A stretch of 64,000 nt of DNA from an uncultured Prevotellaceae bacterium (GCA_902780635.1 CACZGH010000011.1:1-64000), one strand, 5' to 3'; shown: positions 51,103 to 60,733, counted from the stretch's first letter. Program-made: numbers and translations. Notes: generated from the sequence alone by a model not told the origin.

Positions 51103-54081
51103 ATGAAAAAAGCCTTCGCTCTCCTTATGTTTTACGTCACCTTGCTCTGTGGCAACGTGGCGGCAGAACCAGTGTCACTGCAGTCGGCCCTGCAGATCGC
51201 CCGTGAGTTTATAGGCATGAGAAAGGCAAAGAGCGGCGACACTGCTGTGCCACTGACCCTTTCCTACACACAAAAAAGCGATGACACTTTTTCGGCTGAC
51301 AGCCAACCCCTCTTTTATGTTTTCAACGTGGGGAAAGACAGAGGGTTTGTCATCATCTCTGGAGACGATACCACCTTGCCTGTGTTAGGCTACAGTGACG
51401 AGGGAACATTCGACTATGACATAGCTCCCGACAACATGAAGACATGGCTCAAGGGCTACGCCACCGATGTGACATGGAGCCGCGCCCAACACCTCAGACC
51501 TTATCAATCCGTGCGGAAAACTACCACCCGAGAGAGTATACCCTATCTCGTCAAGGCAAAATGGGGCCAGGGGTCGCCCTATTATATAAAGACACCTGTC
51601 TATTCCGGCAAATACTGTTACACAGGATGCGTCGCTGTGGCGATGGCAGAAGTGATGTACTACTGGGCCACAGTGAAAGACTTCCGGCACGGATCTACTG
51701 CCATTCCGGGCTACACCACGTCGAAGCTTGCCATTCAGGTGGCAGCACTGTCAGCCATAGAGCAGTTTGACTGGGACAACATGACCGACGGCAAGCCTAC
51801 CACCACTGCCGGTAAAAATGCGGTGGCCCAACTGATGAGATACTGCGGTCAGGCGGTACAAATGGACTACAGACCTACGGGATCGGGTGCTTTCCCCGAT
51901 GACATTCCTTATGCCATGCACACCTACTTCGGCTATGACAAACGAGTGCGTATCATCAACTCTTACGACATCACTATGAGCGAATGGGAGGAGACCCTCT
52001 ATCAAGAGTTGGCCGAGGGGCGGCCTGTGTGCATGAGTGGCGACAACCTTTTCAAAAACTCGTCGCATGAGTTTGTGTGCGACGGCTATAATGCCACCAC
52101 TGACAAGTATCACTTCAATTGGGGCTACGACGGCACCAACAACGGCTATTTTGCCATCAGCGCCCTCAACCCCACCACAAAGACCTCTTACAACGACCGT
52201 AAGATCATGGTGGCAGGCATCCAACCCGACACCCACGACGACACCCTACTTGACCTAGACCTACCCACCGTAAGTTGGCTCTACCTCACCAGCCCCAAAA
52301 CCGTCAGCCGTGACCATCGCACGGAGAACGGTTCCGAGATGGTGTCCGTCTACGGCGCCTGGAAGATGGAAACGGCAAGTGCTGGACTTTTCGACTGCGC
52401 TTGTGGCGTATACGACAGCCAAGGCCGTCTGGTGGATGTGGCGTGTGAGCAGACCCTGCAAATCGCCGATTATGAGAGGCGGGAGTACCACTACACCTTG
52501 TCCTTCGGCGCCGAACTACCCGACGGTGACTACACCATCGTGCCGGTGTGCAGGCCACACGGTCAGCAGGAATGGAAGCGGATGAACCACGCTGGTACCA
52601 AATATGCCACGGCCACGGTAGCTGCATCGACCATCACCCTCACCTCATCGTATGACATCAAGGTAGAAAACTTCTCGCACAACGATGACGACGGTCTGGC
52701 CACCCTGACACTCACCAATAAAGGTACGGAAGAGACGATGGGCTATCTCACCCTCTTTGTCGATGGCAAACAGATAGGCTGGGTAGAACCTCATCTCGCT
52801 GTGGGCGAGACCCGTAGCTTTCAAGTGAACTATAGCGGCGACATCACACCCACGAGCCTGTTGATGATACAGGGTGATGACATGACCGAGCATGAGATCT
52901 ACAACACCGACAGCAGTTATGGCGACGTGCTCTGGCATCACACCTGGGACAACTACGTCGATGCAGGCCATCGTCTCTATGGTGACAGTTGCAAGGCGCG
53001 GCTGTTGCTCAACAACAAAGGCACACATCCCTATATACATGAAGTGACAGCCACCCTATATGAGTTGGGCTCAGACCCCACGACCGGACAACGACAGACC
53101 ACGACGGTGTCACTCCCCCCGAAGTCGTCGACCATAGTGTCGATGGACTTCGGCGACCTACGCATAGGTACCACTTATGATCTGCGGTGGACTTTCACCT
53201 GCGGACACGAGGTGAAAGACATAGAAGTCAGCACCCTTGGCATGCAGGTCACTCCCACTTATGGGGTGGTGGCCATCAGCCGTCAAGACACTCTCTGTAT
53301 GGAAGACGATGACCATGACACTTTTGTCATCCCGGAAGAGACGGTCTATGTAGACGCCAGGTATACCACCAAGCCTCATGCCACCATGAGTGGCGGCAAT
53401 GCCAACACGCTGTTTGTCTTCGCTCAAGACGCAGCGCCCTCCTTGTCGACTCAGGGGCGCAACGTGGTAACAGGCCACCACGCTGACCGTCTGACCCTTG
53501 TCGACGGCCTCGACTTCCTCTCGCCCGTCGATTTTGTGGTCGATGAGGCCACTTACACTCGTGTGTTTGAGCAGGGTCATGGCCAGCAACGTGATGGGTG
53601 GAGCACCATCATGCTGCCCTTTGCCGTTCAGCCTCAGGACGTGTCAGTGGAAGGAGTGCCCACCCCCTGGTATCAGCATGCTGGTGACCGTGGTGAGAAA
53701 TTCTTCCTCTTTTCCTTCGACGGCGAAGACGACGGCCAAGCTGTTTTCAACTATGTCTCTGTATTAGAGGCCTATCAGCCCTACCTCATCGCTGTCACCG
53801 ACGACTCATGGGGGGCGAAATATGACTTAAGACACAAGACTTTCTGCTTCAAGGGTACCAATGCCCATATCAAAGCTGGCTGTCCTAAAGCGGTGACAAC
53901 AGGTGGCCAATACGACTTCGTGGGCCGCACGTATGGCGCCAACCGTCATCTCATCCATGCGCTGAACGCACAGGGCAGTTCCTTTGTCCACACCGATGAG
54001 GCCTTGGCTGTGCCCCCCTTCCGTGCTTATTTTGTGAGTTACGACAAACAAAAAGCCGCATGGTCCATGCGGCTTCGATAG
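51103..54081 (+). CDS. Secreted C10-family cysteine protease (streptopain-like)
   Basis: The C10 family includes streptococcal SpeB and Prevotella interpain. The 992-residue protein has a signal peptide (AFALLMFYVTLLCGNVAA), a Spi-like propeptide (about 25-110, FYVFNVGKDRGFVIISGDDT), and a catalytic domain (about 145-390) with Cys176 (YTGCVAVAMAEVMYYW), His322 (SSHEFVCDGYN) and Trp340 (YHFNWGYDG). The remaining 600 residues are beta-rich Ig-like domains with no recognised sorting tail. ATG 51103 gives the signal peptide. The likely role is extracellular proteolysis after autoprocessing. Its last codons contain a hairpin that looks like the terminator of the convergent hsp20 gene. Confidence 0.93.
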   Translation: MKKAFALLMFYVTLLCGNVAAEPVSLQSALQIAREFIGMRKAKSGDTAVPLTLSYTQKSDDTFSADSQPLFYVFNVGKDRGFVIISGDDTTLPVLGYSDEGTFDYDIAPDNMKTWLKGYATDVTWSRAQHLRPYQSVRKTTTRESIPYLVKAKWGQGSPYYIKTPVYSGKYCYTGCVAVAMAEVMYYWATVKDFRHGSTAIPGYTTSKLAIQVAALSAIEQFDWDNMTDGKPTTTAGKNAVAQLMRYCGQAVQMDYRPTGSGAFPDDIPYAMHTYFGYDKRVRIINSYDITMSEWEETLYQELAEGRPVCMSGDNLFKNSSHEFVCDGYNATTDKYHFNWGYDGTNNGYFAISALNPTTKTSYNDRKIMVAGIQPDTHDDTLLDLDLPTVSWLYLTSPKTVSRDHRTENGSEMVSVYGAWKMETASAGLFDCACGVYDSQGRLVDVACEQTLQIADYERREYHYTLSFGAELPDGDYTIVPVCRPHGQQEWKRMNHAGTKYATATVAASTITLTSSYDIKVENFSHNDDDGLATLTLTNKGTEETMGYLTLFVDGKQIGWVEPHLAVGETRSFQVNYSGDITPTSLLMIQGDDMTEHEIYNTDSSYGDVLWHHTWDNYVDAGHRLYGDSCKARLLLNNKGTHPYIHEVTATLYELGSDPTTGQRQTTTVSLPPKSSTIVSMDFGDLRIGTTYDLRWTFTCGHEVKDIEVSTLGMQVTPTYGVVAISRQDTLCMEDDDHDTFVIPEETVYVDARYTTKPHATMSGGNANTLFVFAQDAAPSLSTQGRNVVTGHHADRLTLVDGLDFLSPVDFVVDEATYTRVFEQGHGQQRDGWSTIMLPFAVQPQDVSVEGVPTPWYQHAGDRGEKFFLFSFDGEDDGQAVFNYVSVLEAYQPYLIAVTDDSWGAKYDLRHKTFCFKGTNAHIKAGCPKAVTTGGQYDFVGRTYGANRHLIHALNAQGSSFVHTDEALAVPPFRAYFVSYDKQKAAWSMRLR
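54045..54075 (-). terminator. Terminator of hsp20, embedded in the protease gene
   Basis: AAGCCGCATGG and CCATGCGGCTT form a perfect 11-bp stem (54053-54075). On the minus strand the stem is followed by TTTTTGTTTG, a proper U-tract; on the plus strand there is none. It lies 24 nt after the hsp20 stop and entirely within the last codons of the protease. Confidence 0.85.
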
Positions 54082-54098
54082 GTGTCTGTTGGTCAGTA

Positions 54099-54524
54099 TC
54101 AGTCTATAGCGATCTGTCTCGACACTTTCACTTTTGTCTCTTCTAACTTCGGCAGAGTGATGGTCAGGATGCCGTCGCAAACCTTGGCACCGATTTTCTC
54201 CTTGTCCACATCATCGGGCAGGATGAGTGTCTGCTCAAATTTGGTGTATGAGAACTCGCGGCGCAGATAGTGAACATTCTCCTGTTCCTCTTTCTTTTCT
54301 TCTTTCTGCTCCATCTTGATGGTGAGGTTGCCCTCATCATTGATGTGTACAAAGAAGTCCTCCTTTTTCAATCCCGGTGCGGCAAGCTCTACCAAATATG
54401 CTTTATCACTCTCTTTCACGTTGATGGCTGGTGCCGTGCAACTGGGTTTTGGTGCGGGGAAGTCCACATTCATCAAATCGTTGAACAGGTCGGGCAGCCA
54501 TAAATTACCATGCATACGTCTCAT
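54099..54524 (-). CDS. Small heat-shock protein (Hsp20/alpha-crystallin)
   Basis: This ATP-independent chaperone holds unfolding proteins during stress. The 141-residue protein has a short N-terminal arm (LWLPDLFNDLMN) and an alpha-crystallin domain at about 35-130 with the family's ELAAPGLKKEDFFVHINDEG and DGILTITLPKLEE, then a short tail without an obvious I-x-I motif. It is transcribed alone and ends at the terminator within the protease gene. No CIRCE-like inverted repeat was seen upstream. Confidence 0.95.
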   Translation of the reverse strand: MRRMHGNLWLPDLFNDLMNVDFPAPKPSCTAPAINVKESDKAYLVELAAPGLKKEDFFVHINDEGNLTIKMEQKEEKKEEQENVHYLRREFSYTKFEQTLILPDDVDKEKIGAKVCDGILTITLPKLEETKVKVSRQIAID

Positions 54525-54710
54525 AATTATAATCTCCTATCATTTAAATGGTTAATAATTTCGTATTTGATTGCTTTCACTCTCCTTTTAGGCAACTCTC
54601 ATGCCAACCATAAATTGCTGCCAAACTGTCATTTCCAAGCCTTGTAGTTTATATTTCTTGTGTCATATTGTCATGTTTTTGTTTTTTCTTCGCTTTATTC
54701 ACTCCTTTTT

Positions 54711-54741
54711 TTTCTTATGTTAGAAAAAAAGGCTATTTTTG
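54711..54741 (+). promoter_or_regulatory. Promoter of the ATP-grasp/CapA operon
   Basis: TTTC (54711-54714), a 19-bp spacer and TATTTTTG (54734-54741) fit the -33/-7 pattern. The ATG follows only 9 nt later, so the mRNA may be almost leaderless. Confidence 0.5.
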
Positions 54742-54750
54742 TCTTCACTT

Positions 54751-55911
54751 ATGATTGACAAATATTTAGCATCCTTGATCTATCGTTCTGACCGTTCTCT
54801 ACGCGGGTGGTTGGAAAAAAGTGAAAGAGGCGCCCACTTTTATGACAAAAGGGTGCTCTCGTTGGCGGCAAAACTGATGGTAGCCTCTGACTATCGTCTT
54901 TTTAAAAAGCACAACAAATATTACGACGACTATTTCCGTGATGAGCAGGAGGCCTTAACGCTCTTCCTCTCTGATGCTCAAAGAGCCGACCAACGATACT
55001 GCGCACATCTGCGAAAGGATATGATGAAGGCCTTTCTTCTAGGTCATCTCTATCCTTCAGAATATTTCCTTTACCGTCTTGAAAATCAAGAGTTGAGAGA
55101 GAGAAAAGAGTGGCTGAGCGACTGGGACCGCTATTTCTATCTGCGCCATTATCTCAAGGACAAAACCTTCCGGCAACTGCTGGACAAGTCGTTCTTCTAC
55201 CAACTTGCAAAGCCCTATTTTCATCGTGAGATATGCATGATCAATAAAGAGAGAGACGCTGAGGCGTTTCTGTCTTTCACCAGACGACACCCCCGCTTCA
55301 TTGTCAAACCCATCAAAGGGAGTCTGGGGGCCAATACGTTTATTACTTCTGTCGGCAGCGAGGAAGAGGCCAAGGATTTCTACCAAAAACAGACAGATAA
55401 TGGAAGTTGGCTAGTGGAAGAACTGATCGTGCAGAGTAAGGAGACCGCCGCATGGAATGAGTCAAGCGTCAACACCGTGAGGGTACCCTCTTTCCGCACT
55501 TCGGACGGCGTCTGCATCCTGCAACCTTTCTTCCGCACAGGTCGCAAGGGGTCAGTGGTCGACAACGCCGGTCATGGCGGTGTTTTCGCCGTCTTTGATC
55601 CTGAGACGGGTGTGATCACGACCGATGGTGTCGACGAACATGGTGGCCGTTACGAATGCCATCCCGACTCAGGCAAGAAGTTCAAGGGTTGGCAGATACC
55701 TCGTTGGCAGCAATTAAAAGCATTGGTCAAGGAGATTCATAACTCTCTGCCTCAACATCACCGCTATGTAGGCTTTGACTTTGCCCTCGACAAAGACCAA
55801 CAGTGGGTACTCATAGAGGGCAACTGGGGCCAGATGGTAGGTCAGATGGCTGAACTGAAAGGCATCCGTCGCCCCTTCCTGAAACTTATTTCCTCCGACA
55901 CTCATCAGTAA
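54751..55911 (+). CDS. ATP-grasp protein of the sugar-transfer-associated type
   Basis: The 386-residue protein has a helical N-terminal half (about 1-170) and an ATP-grasp ligase fold after it: FIVKPIKGSLGANTFI (nucleotide-binding strand-loop), GSWLVEELIVQ, NTVRVPSFRTSDG, VDNAGHGGVFAVFDPETG, and the metal-binding GFDFALDKDQQWVLIEGNWG. This resembles the ATP-grasp family found in exopolysaccharide and sugar-transfer clusters (PF14397 type), whose reaction is poorly known; ATP-grasp enzymes usually join a carboxylate to an amine. ATG 54751 (MIDKYLASLIYRSD) was chosen over an upstream TTG. The capA-like gene follows after 14 nt. Confidence 0.82.
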   Translation: MIDKYLASLIYRSDRSLRGWLEKSERGAHFYDKRVLSLAAKLMVASDYRLFKKHNKYYDDYFRDEQEALTLFLSDAQRADQRYCAHLRKDMMKAFLLGHLYPSEYFLYRLENQELRERKEWLSDWDRYFYLRHYLKDKTFRQLLDKSFFYQLAKPYFHREICMINKERDAEAFLSFTRRHPRFIVKPIKGSLGANTFITSVGSEEEAKDFYQKQTDNGSWLVEELIVQSKETAAWNESSVNTVRVPSFRTSDGVCILQPFFRTGRKGSVVDNAGHGGVFAVFDPETGVITTDGVDEHGGRYECHPDSGKKFKGWQIPRWQQLKALVKEIHNSLPQHHRYVGFDFALDKDQQWVLIEGNWGQMVGQMAELKGIRRPFLKLISSDTHQ

Positions 55912-55925
55912 CCCCCAACAAGACA

Positions 55926-57065
55926 ATGAAATATCATACACTTATAGCAGTAGCACTGGTTGCCGCCACTTCTTGTTGCACCGGCAACGCCCGTAACCCC
56001 TTCACCCTGAACAACGACACCATTCCCGCAGAGCCAATCATCCACCAAGTCACCCTGCTTTTTGGGGGCGACCTCATGCAGCATGAGCCACAGATCAAGT
56101 CGGCGGCTCGACCCGGCGGGAAATACGACTACACGGGTGTGTTCGACCAGATGAAGGCAGAGATTGAGAGTGCCGACCTGGCCATCGCCAACTTCGAAGT
56201 CACCCTCGGCGGCCCTCCCTACCGTGGCTATCCACAGTTTTGCGCCCCTGACGAGTACCTCCAGGCCATCAAAGACGCCGGATTTGACGTGCTTACCACC
56301 TGCAACAATCACAGCGTGGACACCTATGCCCGCGGCATCGACCGTACCATCACCATGATGGACTCACTGCGCATCCCCCACCTCGGCACCTACCGCAATG
56401 AGCAGGAGCGCGCCGCACAATACCCCTTCATCATCGAGCACGACAGCATTCGCATCTGCCTGCTCAACTACACCTATGGCACCAATGGCATCCCTGTGCC
56501 CAAACCATGCATCGTCAACGCGCTCGACACGCTTATCATCGCTGCCGACATCGAGCGTGCCAAAGCCATGCACCCCGATGTCATCATCTGTATGCCTCAC
56601 TGGGGCGACGAGTATCACCTGCTACCCAATGCGGGTCAGAAACAATTGGCCGACTGGTTGTTCGCCCATGGTGTCGACCACATCATCGGTGGTCATCCAC
56701 ACGTAGTAGAACCCATTGAGGTGCGTGAGGGAGCCGACGGACGGCATGTGCTGGCCTACTCATTAGGCAATTTCGTCTCCAACCAGTCACGGCCCAACAC
56801 CGACGGAGGCACGATGGTGCGCCTCACCCTCACCAAGCAGGACGGCAAGACCACGCTGACCGACTGTGGCTACAACCTCTACTGGGTGTCGCGCCCTGTC
56901 AACTCGGGCAAACGCTACTACCGCGTCCTCCCCTCCAATTTCCCCACCGACAGCCTTAACGCCAATGAGCGTACCAAGATGAACACGTATCTCAACAACA
57001 CCCGCGCCCATTTCGCTAAATACAACATCGGCATCACGGAGTATGCCCCAGCGTCATCACGGTGA
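55926..57065 (+). CDS. CapA-family metallophosphoesterase-like lipoprotein
   Basis: CapA/PgsA proteins take part in poly-gamma-glutamate capsule synthesis or export in Bacillus; many homologues have unknown roles. The 379-residue protein has a lipoprotein-like signal (HTLIAVALVAATSC) and the calcineurin-like motifs LLFGGDLMQHEPQI, ADLAIANFEVTLGG, VLTTCNNHSVDTY, MPHWGDEY and GGHPHVVEPIE. All metal-ligand positions look intact. It probably acts in the periplasm or on the surface, together with the ATP-grasp protein encoded just upstream. It is the last gene of the unit. Confidence 0.87.
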   Translation: MKYHTLIAVALVAATSCCTGNARNPFTLNNDTIPAEPIIHQVTLLFGGDLMQHEPQIKSAARPGGKYDYTGVFDQMKAEIESADLAIANFEVTLGGPPYRGYPQFCAPDEYLQAIKDAGFDVLTTCNNHSVDTYARGIDRTITMMDSLRIPHLGTYRNEQERAAQYPFIIEHDSIRICLLNYTYGTNGIPVPKPCIVNALDTLIIAADIERAKAMHPDVIICMPHWGDEYHLLPNAGQKQLADWLFAHGVDHIIGGHPHVVEPIEVREGADGRHVLAYSLGNFVSNQSRPNTDGGTMVRLTLTKQDGKTTLTDCGYNLYWVSRPVNSGKRYYRVLPSNFPTDSLNANERTKMNTYLNNTRAHFAKYNIGITEYAPASSR

Positions 57066-57232
57066 CGCATGACCTTTGCATTACAAACCATGATTTCTTA
57101 AATGGAATATTTCCATTTTCGCAACATAAATGTAGGGGCACGGCGTCCGCATCAACCATTCCGCCTCAAAAAAACGACTAAAAAAAACGGAAAAAATGGG
57201 GAGAAAAATGATGCGGTTTGCAAAAAAAAGTT

Positions 57233-57240
57233 TATCTTTG
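57233..57240 (+). promoter_or_regulatory. -7 box for the secreted Ig-like protein
   Basis: TATCTTTG followed by CG lies 119 bp before the ATG. The nearest TTTG upstream is only 12 bp away, too close for a standard -33. The leader is about 110 nt. Confidence 0.55.
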
Positions 57241-57269
57241 CGACAACAGAAAGACTAAAATACCCTGAC

Positions 57270-57296
57270 GTGCGGCAAGGCATTTCTTGCACGCAC
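57270..57296 (+). promoter_or_regulatory. Leader hairpin upstream of the secreted Ig-like protein
   Basis: GTGCGGCAAG (57270-57279) pairs with CTTGC-A-CGCAC (57286-57296) around the loop GCATTT, a 10-bp stem with one bulged A. It forms early in the leader, about 60 nt before the ATG. There is no T-run, so a stabilising or regulatory role is more likely than termination. Confidence 0.5.
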
Positions 57297-57358
57297 TATA
57301 TCGTATTGATAATCAACGGAAAACATAAATCTAAATCTATTAATTAATAAACACTATT

Positions 57359-60300
57359 ATGATTAAACCATTACGTTATTTCTTTACACTCTTGCTGCTG
57401 GCAGTAGCAAGTGTGGGATGGGCAGAAGACATCACGTTTTCACCATCCGAATTTACGGCGACGACAAGCGCTGATTATTCTTTGACGAAAGACGGAGTAA
57501 CACTGGCAGTAACAGCAAGTACTGTCACAACCGACCAATTCCGCATTTTTAAATCTCAAGCCATGACAATTTCCTCCACAGGGGCAGCTATTTCTAAAAT
57601 TGTCATCACTTGCACTGCAAGTGAGACAGAAAAGTATGGTCCTGGCTGTTTTGCTGAACAAGAAGGTTACTCATACGAAGACAAAGTAGGTACATGGGTT
57701 GGTAATTCTAACGAAGTGACTTTCACTGCTTCGTCAAACCAAGTGCGCGCTACAGAAATTGTTGTGACTATTAGTGAAACCACAGGAAAACAAAACGCTA
57801 CTGTCACCATCGGCTCCAATTCCATCGAAATTGGTGGATCAACAGAAGTTACAACCAATGGTCCTGCTCTCACGGTTACAACCTCCAACGATAAAATCGC
57901 ATCTGTGTCTGGCACAACAGTCACTGGTGTTGCCGAAGGTGAGGCAACTATCACAGCCACATGGAGTGAAAATGACAAGTTCACTGGTGGTTCAAAGGTA
58001 TTTTCCATTACCGTTACCGACCCCAATGGTGCTGGAACTGAGGCCAATCCTTACACCATAGCACAGGCTCTCGAAGTCATCAGTACTTTGGCTGACAATG
58101 GCAAGACTCCGAATAACGTCTATGTTAAAGGAACTGTAACTAATGTTGAGGAAGTAAACACCGAGTTTGGCAACGCTACTTATTTTATCACTGACGATTC
58201 AAATAAAGAACTGTACGTTTATCGTGGAAAATATTTAGACAATGAAAAATTCACCAGTACAAGTCAGCTCAACACCGGTGATGCGGTCGTTATTTTTGGC
58301 CAGCTTCAAAAATATGTGAAAAACGATGCTGTGACACCAGAAATTGCTGCTGGCAACTATCTTGTATCTATTACACCGAGCACTCCCCCCGTTGAAAAGA
58401 AAGATGTAACGATGTCTTTCAATCCAGAAGAGGTAACCATCACTGAGGGTGAGACTTTCACTGCTCCAACACTTACCACTGAGCCGGCTGGACTCACCGT
58501 CACGTACACCAGCAAAAATGAGAAAGTGGCTACCGTCGACGCAGAAACGGGTGCCGTTGAGATTGTGGGAGTTGGAACGGCCACTATCACCGCATCATTT
58601 GCCGGCAATGAAGAATACAACCCCGGAGAGGCTTCTTACAAGCTGACGGTCAACAAAGCTCCTGTGATCAATAATGATCCTGATGCCATCGTATTCGCTG
58701 ATTCCGAACTTAACCTAGAAAACAGTGTGGCCTATACAGAACCGTTTGAGAATAAGAACGAGACTTTCACTGTCACTTTCGGAGGTGGTGGAAACAACGG
58801 CAAATATTACACAACTGGCGAGGGCATCCGTGTCTATGGTGATGGAACAATGACTATCGAAGCTGTCAAAGGCAAGAAACTGGTGAAAATAGAAATTTCC
58901 TATGATGGAAACAACAAGCCAGAAAGTGCAGATGTAGTTGATGTGCCCACATATAACCCAGAGACGGGTGTATGGGAAGGAAGTTCTAACAAAGTGGTGT
59001 TTACCCGTCCTTCTGGTTCAGGCCACTGGCGTGTGCAGAAGGTTAAAGTGTATGTTGAGGATGACACAACACCTCCCGTACCCGAAAAGAAAGAGGCAGG
59101 CTTGTCCTATAGCAAAGAGACCGCAGAGGTGACCATTGATGCCAACGACAATGTGTTCCCCATCCTGTCGAATCCCAACAACCTCAGTCCGATTACCTTC
59201 ACCAGCAGCAACACAGAGGTGGCTACCATCGACACAGAAGGTAAAGTGGAACTTGTGGCTGCCGGCGAGACCACCATCACCGCCTCCTTCGCTGGCAATG
59301 ATGAATTCAAGCCAGGCGATGCCAGCTATGTGCTCACAGTCAATCCTGCAGTAGTGGTAGAACTGAAAGATCCTGAGATTTCCTATCTTGTCAAGGAGTT
59401 CAATGCCTATATTGGCGACGAAGTAGAGTTCCCCGTACTGCAGAATCCTAACAACCTCAGTCCGATCGTCTACACCAGTGCCAAGGAAGACATTGCTACT
59501 ATCGACGCTGACGGCCAGGTGACCCTCAAGGCTGCAGGACGTGTCCAGATCAAAGCCTCTTTCGCCGGCAATGAGGAATATCAGGCTGGTGAGGCCAACT
59601 ATATGCTCAACGTGATGGAACATCCACAGAAGGGTACGGAGGTATTTGACCTCGTGACCGACGCCTCTACCCTCTCCGCTGGAGATGAGTTTGTCATCGC
59701 AGCTCCTTACACTGACAGCGAGACAGGCACCACTAAGTATTTCGCCCTCGGTGTGACTCAGAACAACAACAACCGCGCTGCTGTGGAAATTGAGTTGGAG
59801 GCTGACGGCACTATCATGCCACACACCACCACTCAGCGTATCACCCTCGAAGGTGAGGCAGGCGCATGGAATCTCTATGTAGTGGGTGAGGGTGACAATC
59901 CTACCGGCTACCTCTATGCCTCCAGCAAGAGTTCCAACCAGCTCAAGACCCGTGCCTCTGTAGGTGAGGATGGCGCTGCCGACGCCACCATCACCATTTC
60001 TTCTGAAGGCACTGCCTCTATCGTGTTCCATCGTGAGGAGGGTCGCAACGACCTGAGATACAACAATGGCAGCACTATCTTCTCCTGCTATGCTGAGGGC
60101 AACAACCAGACACCAGTGCAGATCTTCCGCAAGCGCCTTGACTACCAGCCTGTCACCATTGGCGATGCTGGTTTCGCTACCTTATATTATAGTGACAAGA
60201 ACCTGCAGGTACCTGCCGGCGTGAAGGCTTACACCGTCGTGGTAGAGGGCAAGTCTGCTGTGGTCTCGACAGAGTACAATGTGATCCCGGCTGGCTCAGC

Positions 60301-60715
60301 AGTGATTCTGCAAGGCGCTCCTGGTGACTACGAGTTCGCCATCAAGATCAAAGGCGACGAGGCGGATGAGGCCAACATGCTCATGGGTTCTGACGAGGAA
60401 GCTATGACAACAGCTCCTGGCGACGGCAACTACAAGTTCTACAAACTCGCCAACGGCAAGAGCCACGGCTTAGGCTTCTACTTCGACGCTGAGGGTGGTG
60501 CCGCATTCATGAATGGCGCACACAAGGCTTATCTCGCTGTCGAGGCAACCAAGGCTGTGGAGGCTTACGGATTCAACCCGACTGGCATCAAGAATGTGAT
60601 GGCTAACCTGCCGGAGAACGCTGAGGTCTACACCATCTCTGGCGTGCGTGTCAACAACACCAACCTGCCTGCCGGCCTCTATATCGTGAATGGCAAAAAG
60701 ATGGTTATTAAATAA
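57359..60715 (+). CDS. Large secreted protein with bacterial Ig-like repeats and sorting-type tail
   Basis: The 1118-residue protein has a signal peptide (YFFTLLLLAVASVGWA), a beta-rich N-terminal domain, and at least four BIG2-like Ig repeats with the ATVTIG/ATITASFAGNEEY...GEASYKLTV pattern (about 140-220, 340-430, 580-660, 665-755). Between them lie an OB-like domain (about 225-330, NVYVKGTVTNVEE) and a lectin-like domain (about 440-565). The C-terminus ends NLPAGLYIVNGKKMVIK, preceded by VYTISGVRV, resembling type IX secretion sorting domains of Bacteroidetes. Exact function is unknown; adhesion or glycan binding on the cell surface is likely. A 55-residue ORF follows after 18 nt. Confidence 0.82.
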   Translation: MIKPLRYFFTLLLLAVASVGWAEDITFSPSEFTATTSADYSLTKDGVTLAVTASTVTTDQFRIFKSQAMTISSTGAAISKIVITCTASETEKYGPGCFAEQEGYSYEDKVGTWVGNSNEVTFTASSNQVRATEIVVTISETTGKQNATVTIGSNSIEIGGSTEVTTNGPALTVTTSNDKIASVSGTTVTGVAEGEATITATWSENDKFTGGSKVFSITVTDPNGAGTEANPYTIAQALEVISTLADNGKTPNNVYVKGTVTNVEEVNTEFGNATYFITDDSNKELYVYRGKYLDNEKFTSTSQLNTGDAVVIFGQLQKYVKNDAVTPEIAAGNYLVSITPSTPPVEKKDVTMSFNPEEVTITEGETFTAPTLTTEPAGLTVTYTSKNEKVATVDAETGAVEIVGVGTATITASFAGNEEYNPGEASYKLTVNKAPVINNDPDAIVFADSELNLENSVAYTEPFENKNETFTVTFGGGGNNGKYYTTGEGIRVYGDGTMTIEAVKGKKLVKIEISYDGNNKPESADVVDVPTYNPETGVWEGSSNKVVFTRPSGSGHWRVQKVKVYVEDDTTPPVPEKKEAGLSYSKETAEVTIDANDNVFPILSNPNNLSPITFTSSNTEVATIDTEGKVELVAAGETTITASFAGNDEFKPGDASYVLTVNPAVVVELKDPEISYLVKEFNAYIGDEVEFPVLQNPNNLSPIVYTSAKEDIATIDADGQVTLKAAGRVQIKASFAGNEEYQAGEANYMLNVMEHPQKGTEVFDLVTDASTLSAGDEFVIAAPYTDSETGTTKYFALGVTQNNNNRAAVEIELEADGTIMPHTTTQRITLEGEAGAWNLYVVGEGDNPTGYLYASSKSSNQLKTRASVGEDGAADATITISSEGTASIVFHREEGRNDLRYNNGSTIFSCYAEGNNQTPVQIFRKRLDYQPVTIGDAGFATLYYSDKNLQVPAGVKAYTVVVEGKSAVVSTEYNVIPAGSAVILQGAPGDYEFAIKIKGDEADEANMLMGSDEEAMTTAPGDGNYKFYKLANGKSHGLGFYFDAEGGAAFMNGAHKAYLAVEATKAVEAYGFNPTGIKNVMANLPENAEVYTISGVRVNNTNLPAGLYIVNGKKMVIK

Positions 60716-60733
60716 ATATAAGGAGACAGAGAT

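Noticed and set aside
57102-57347. An 81-codon frame in the spacer before the Ig-like protein
   Set aside because: It is low-complexity and lysine-rich, crosses the promoter and leader hairpin, and has no family resemblance.
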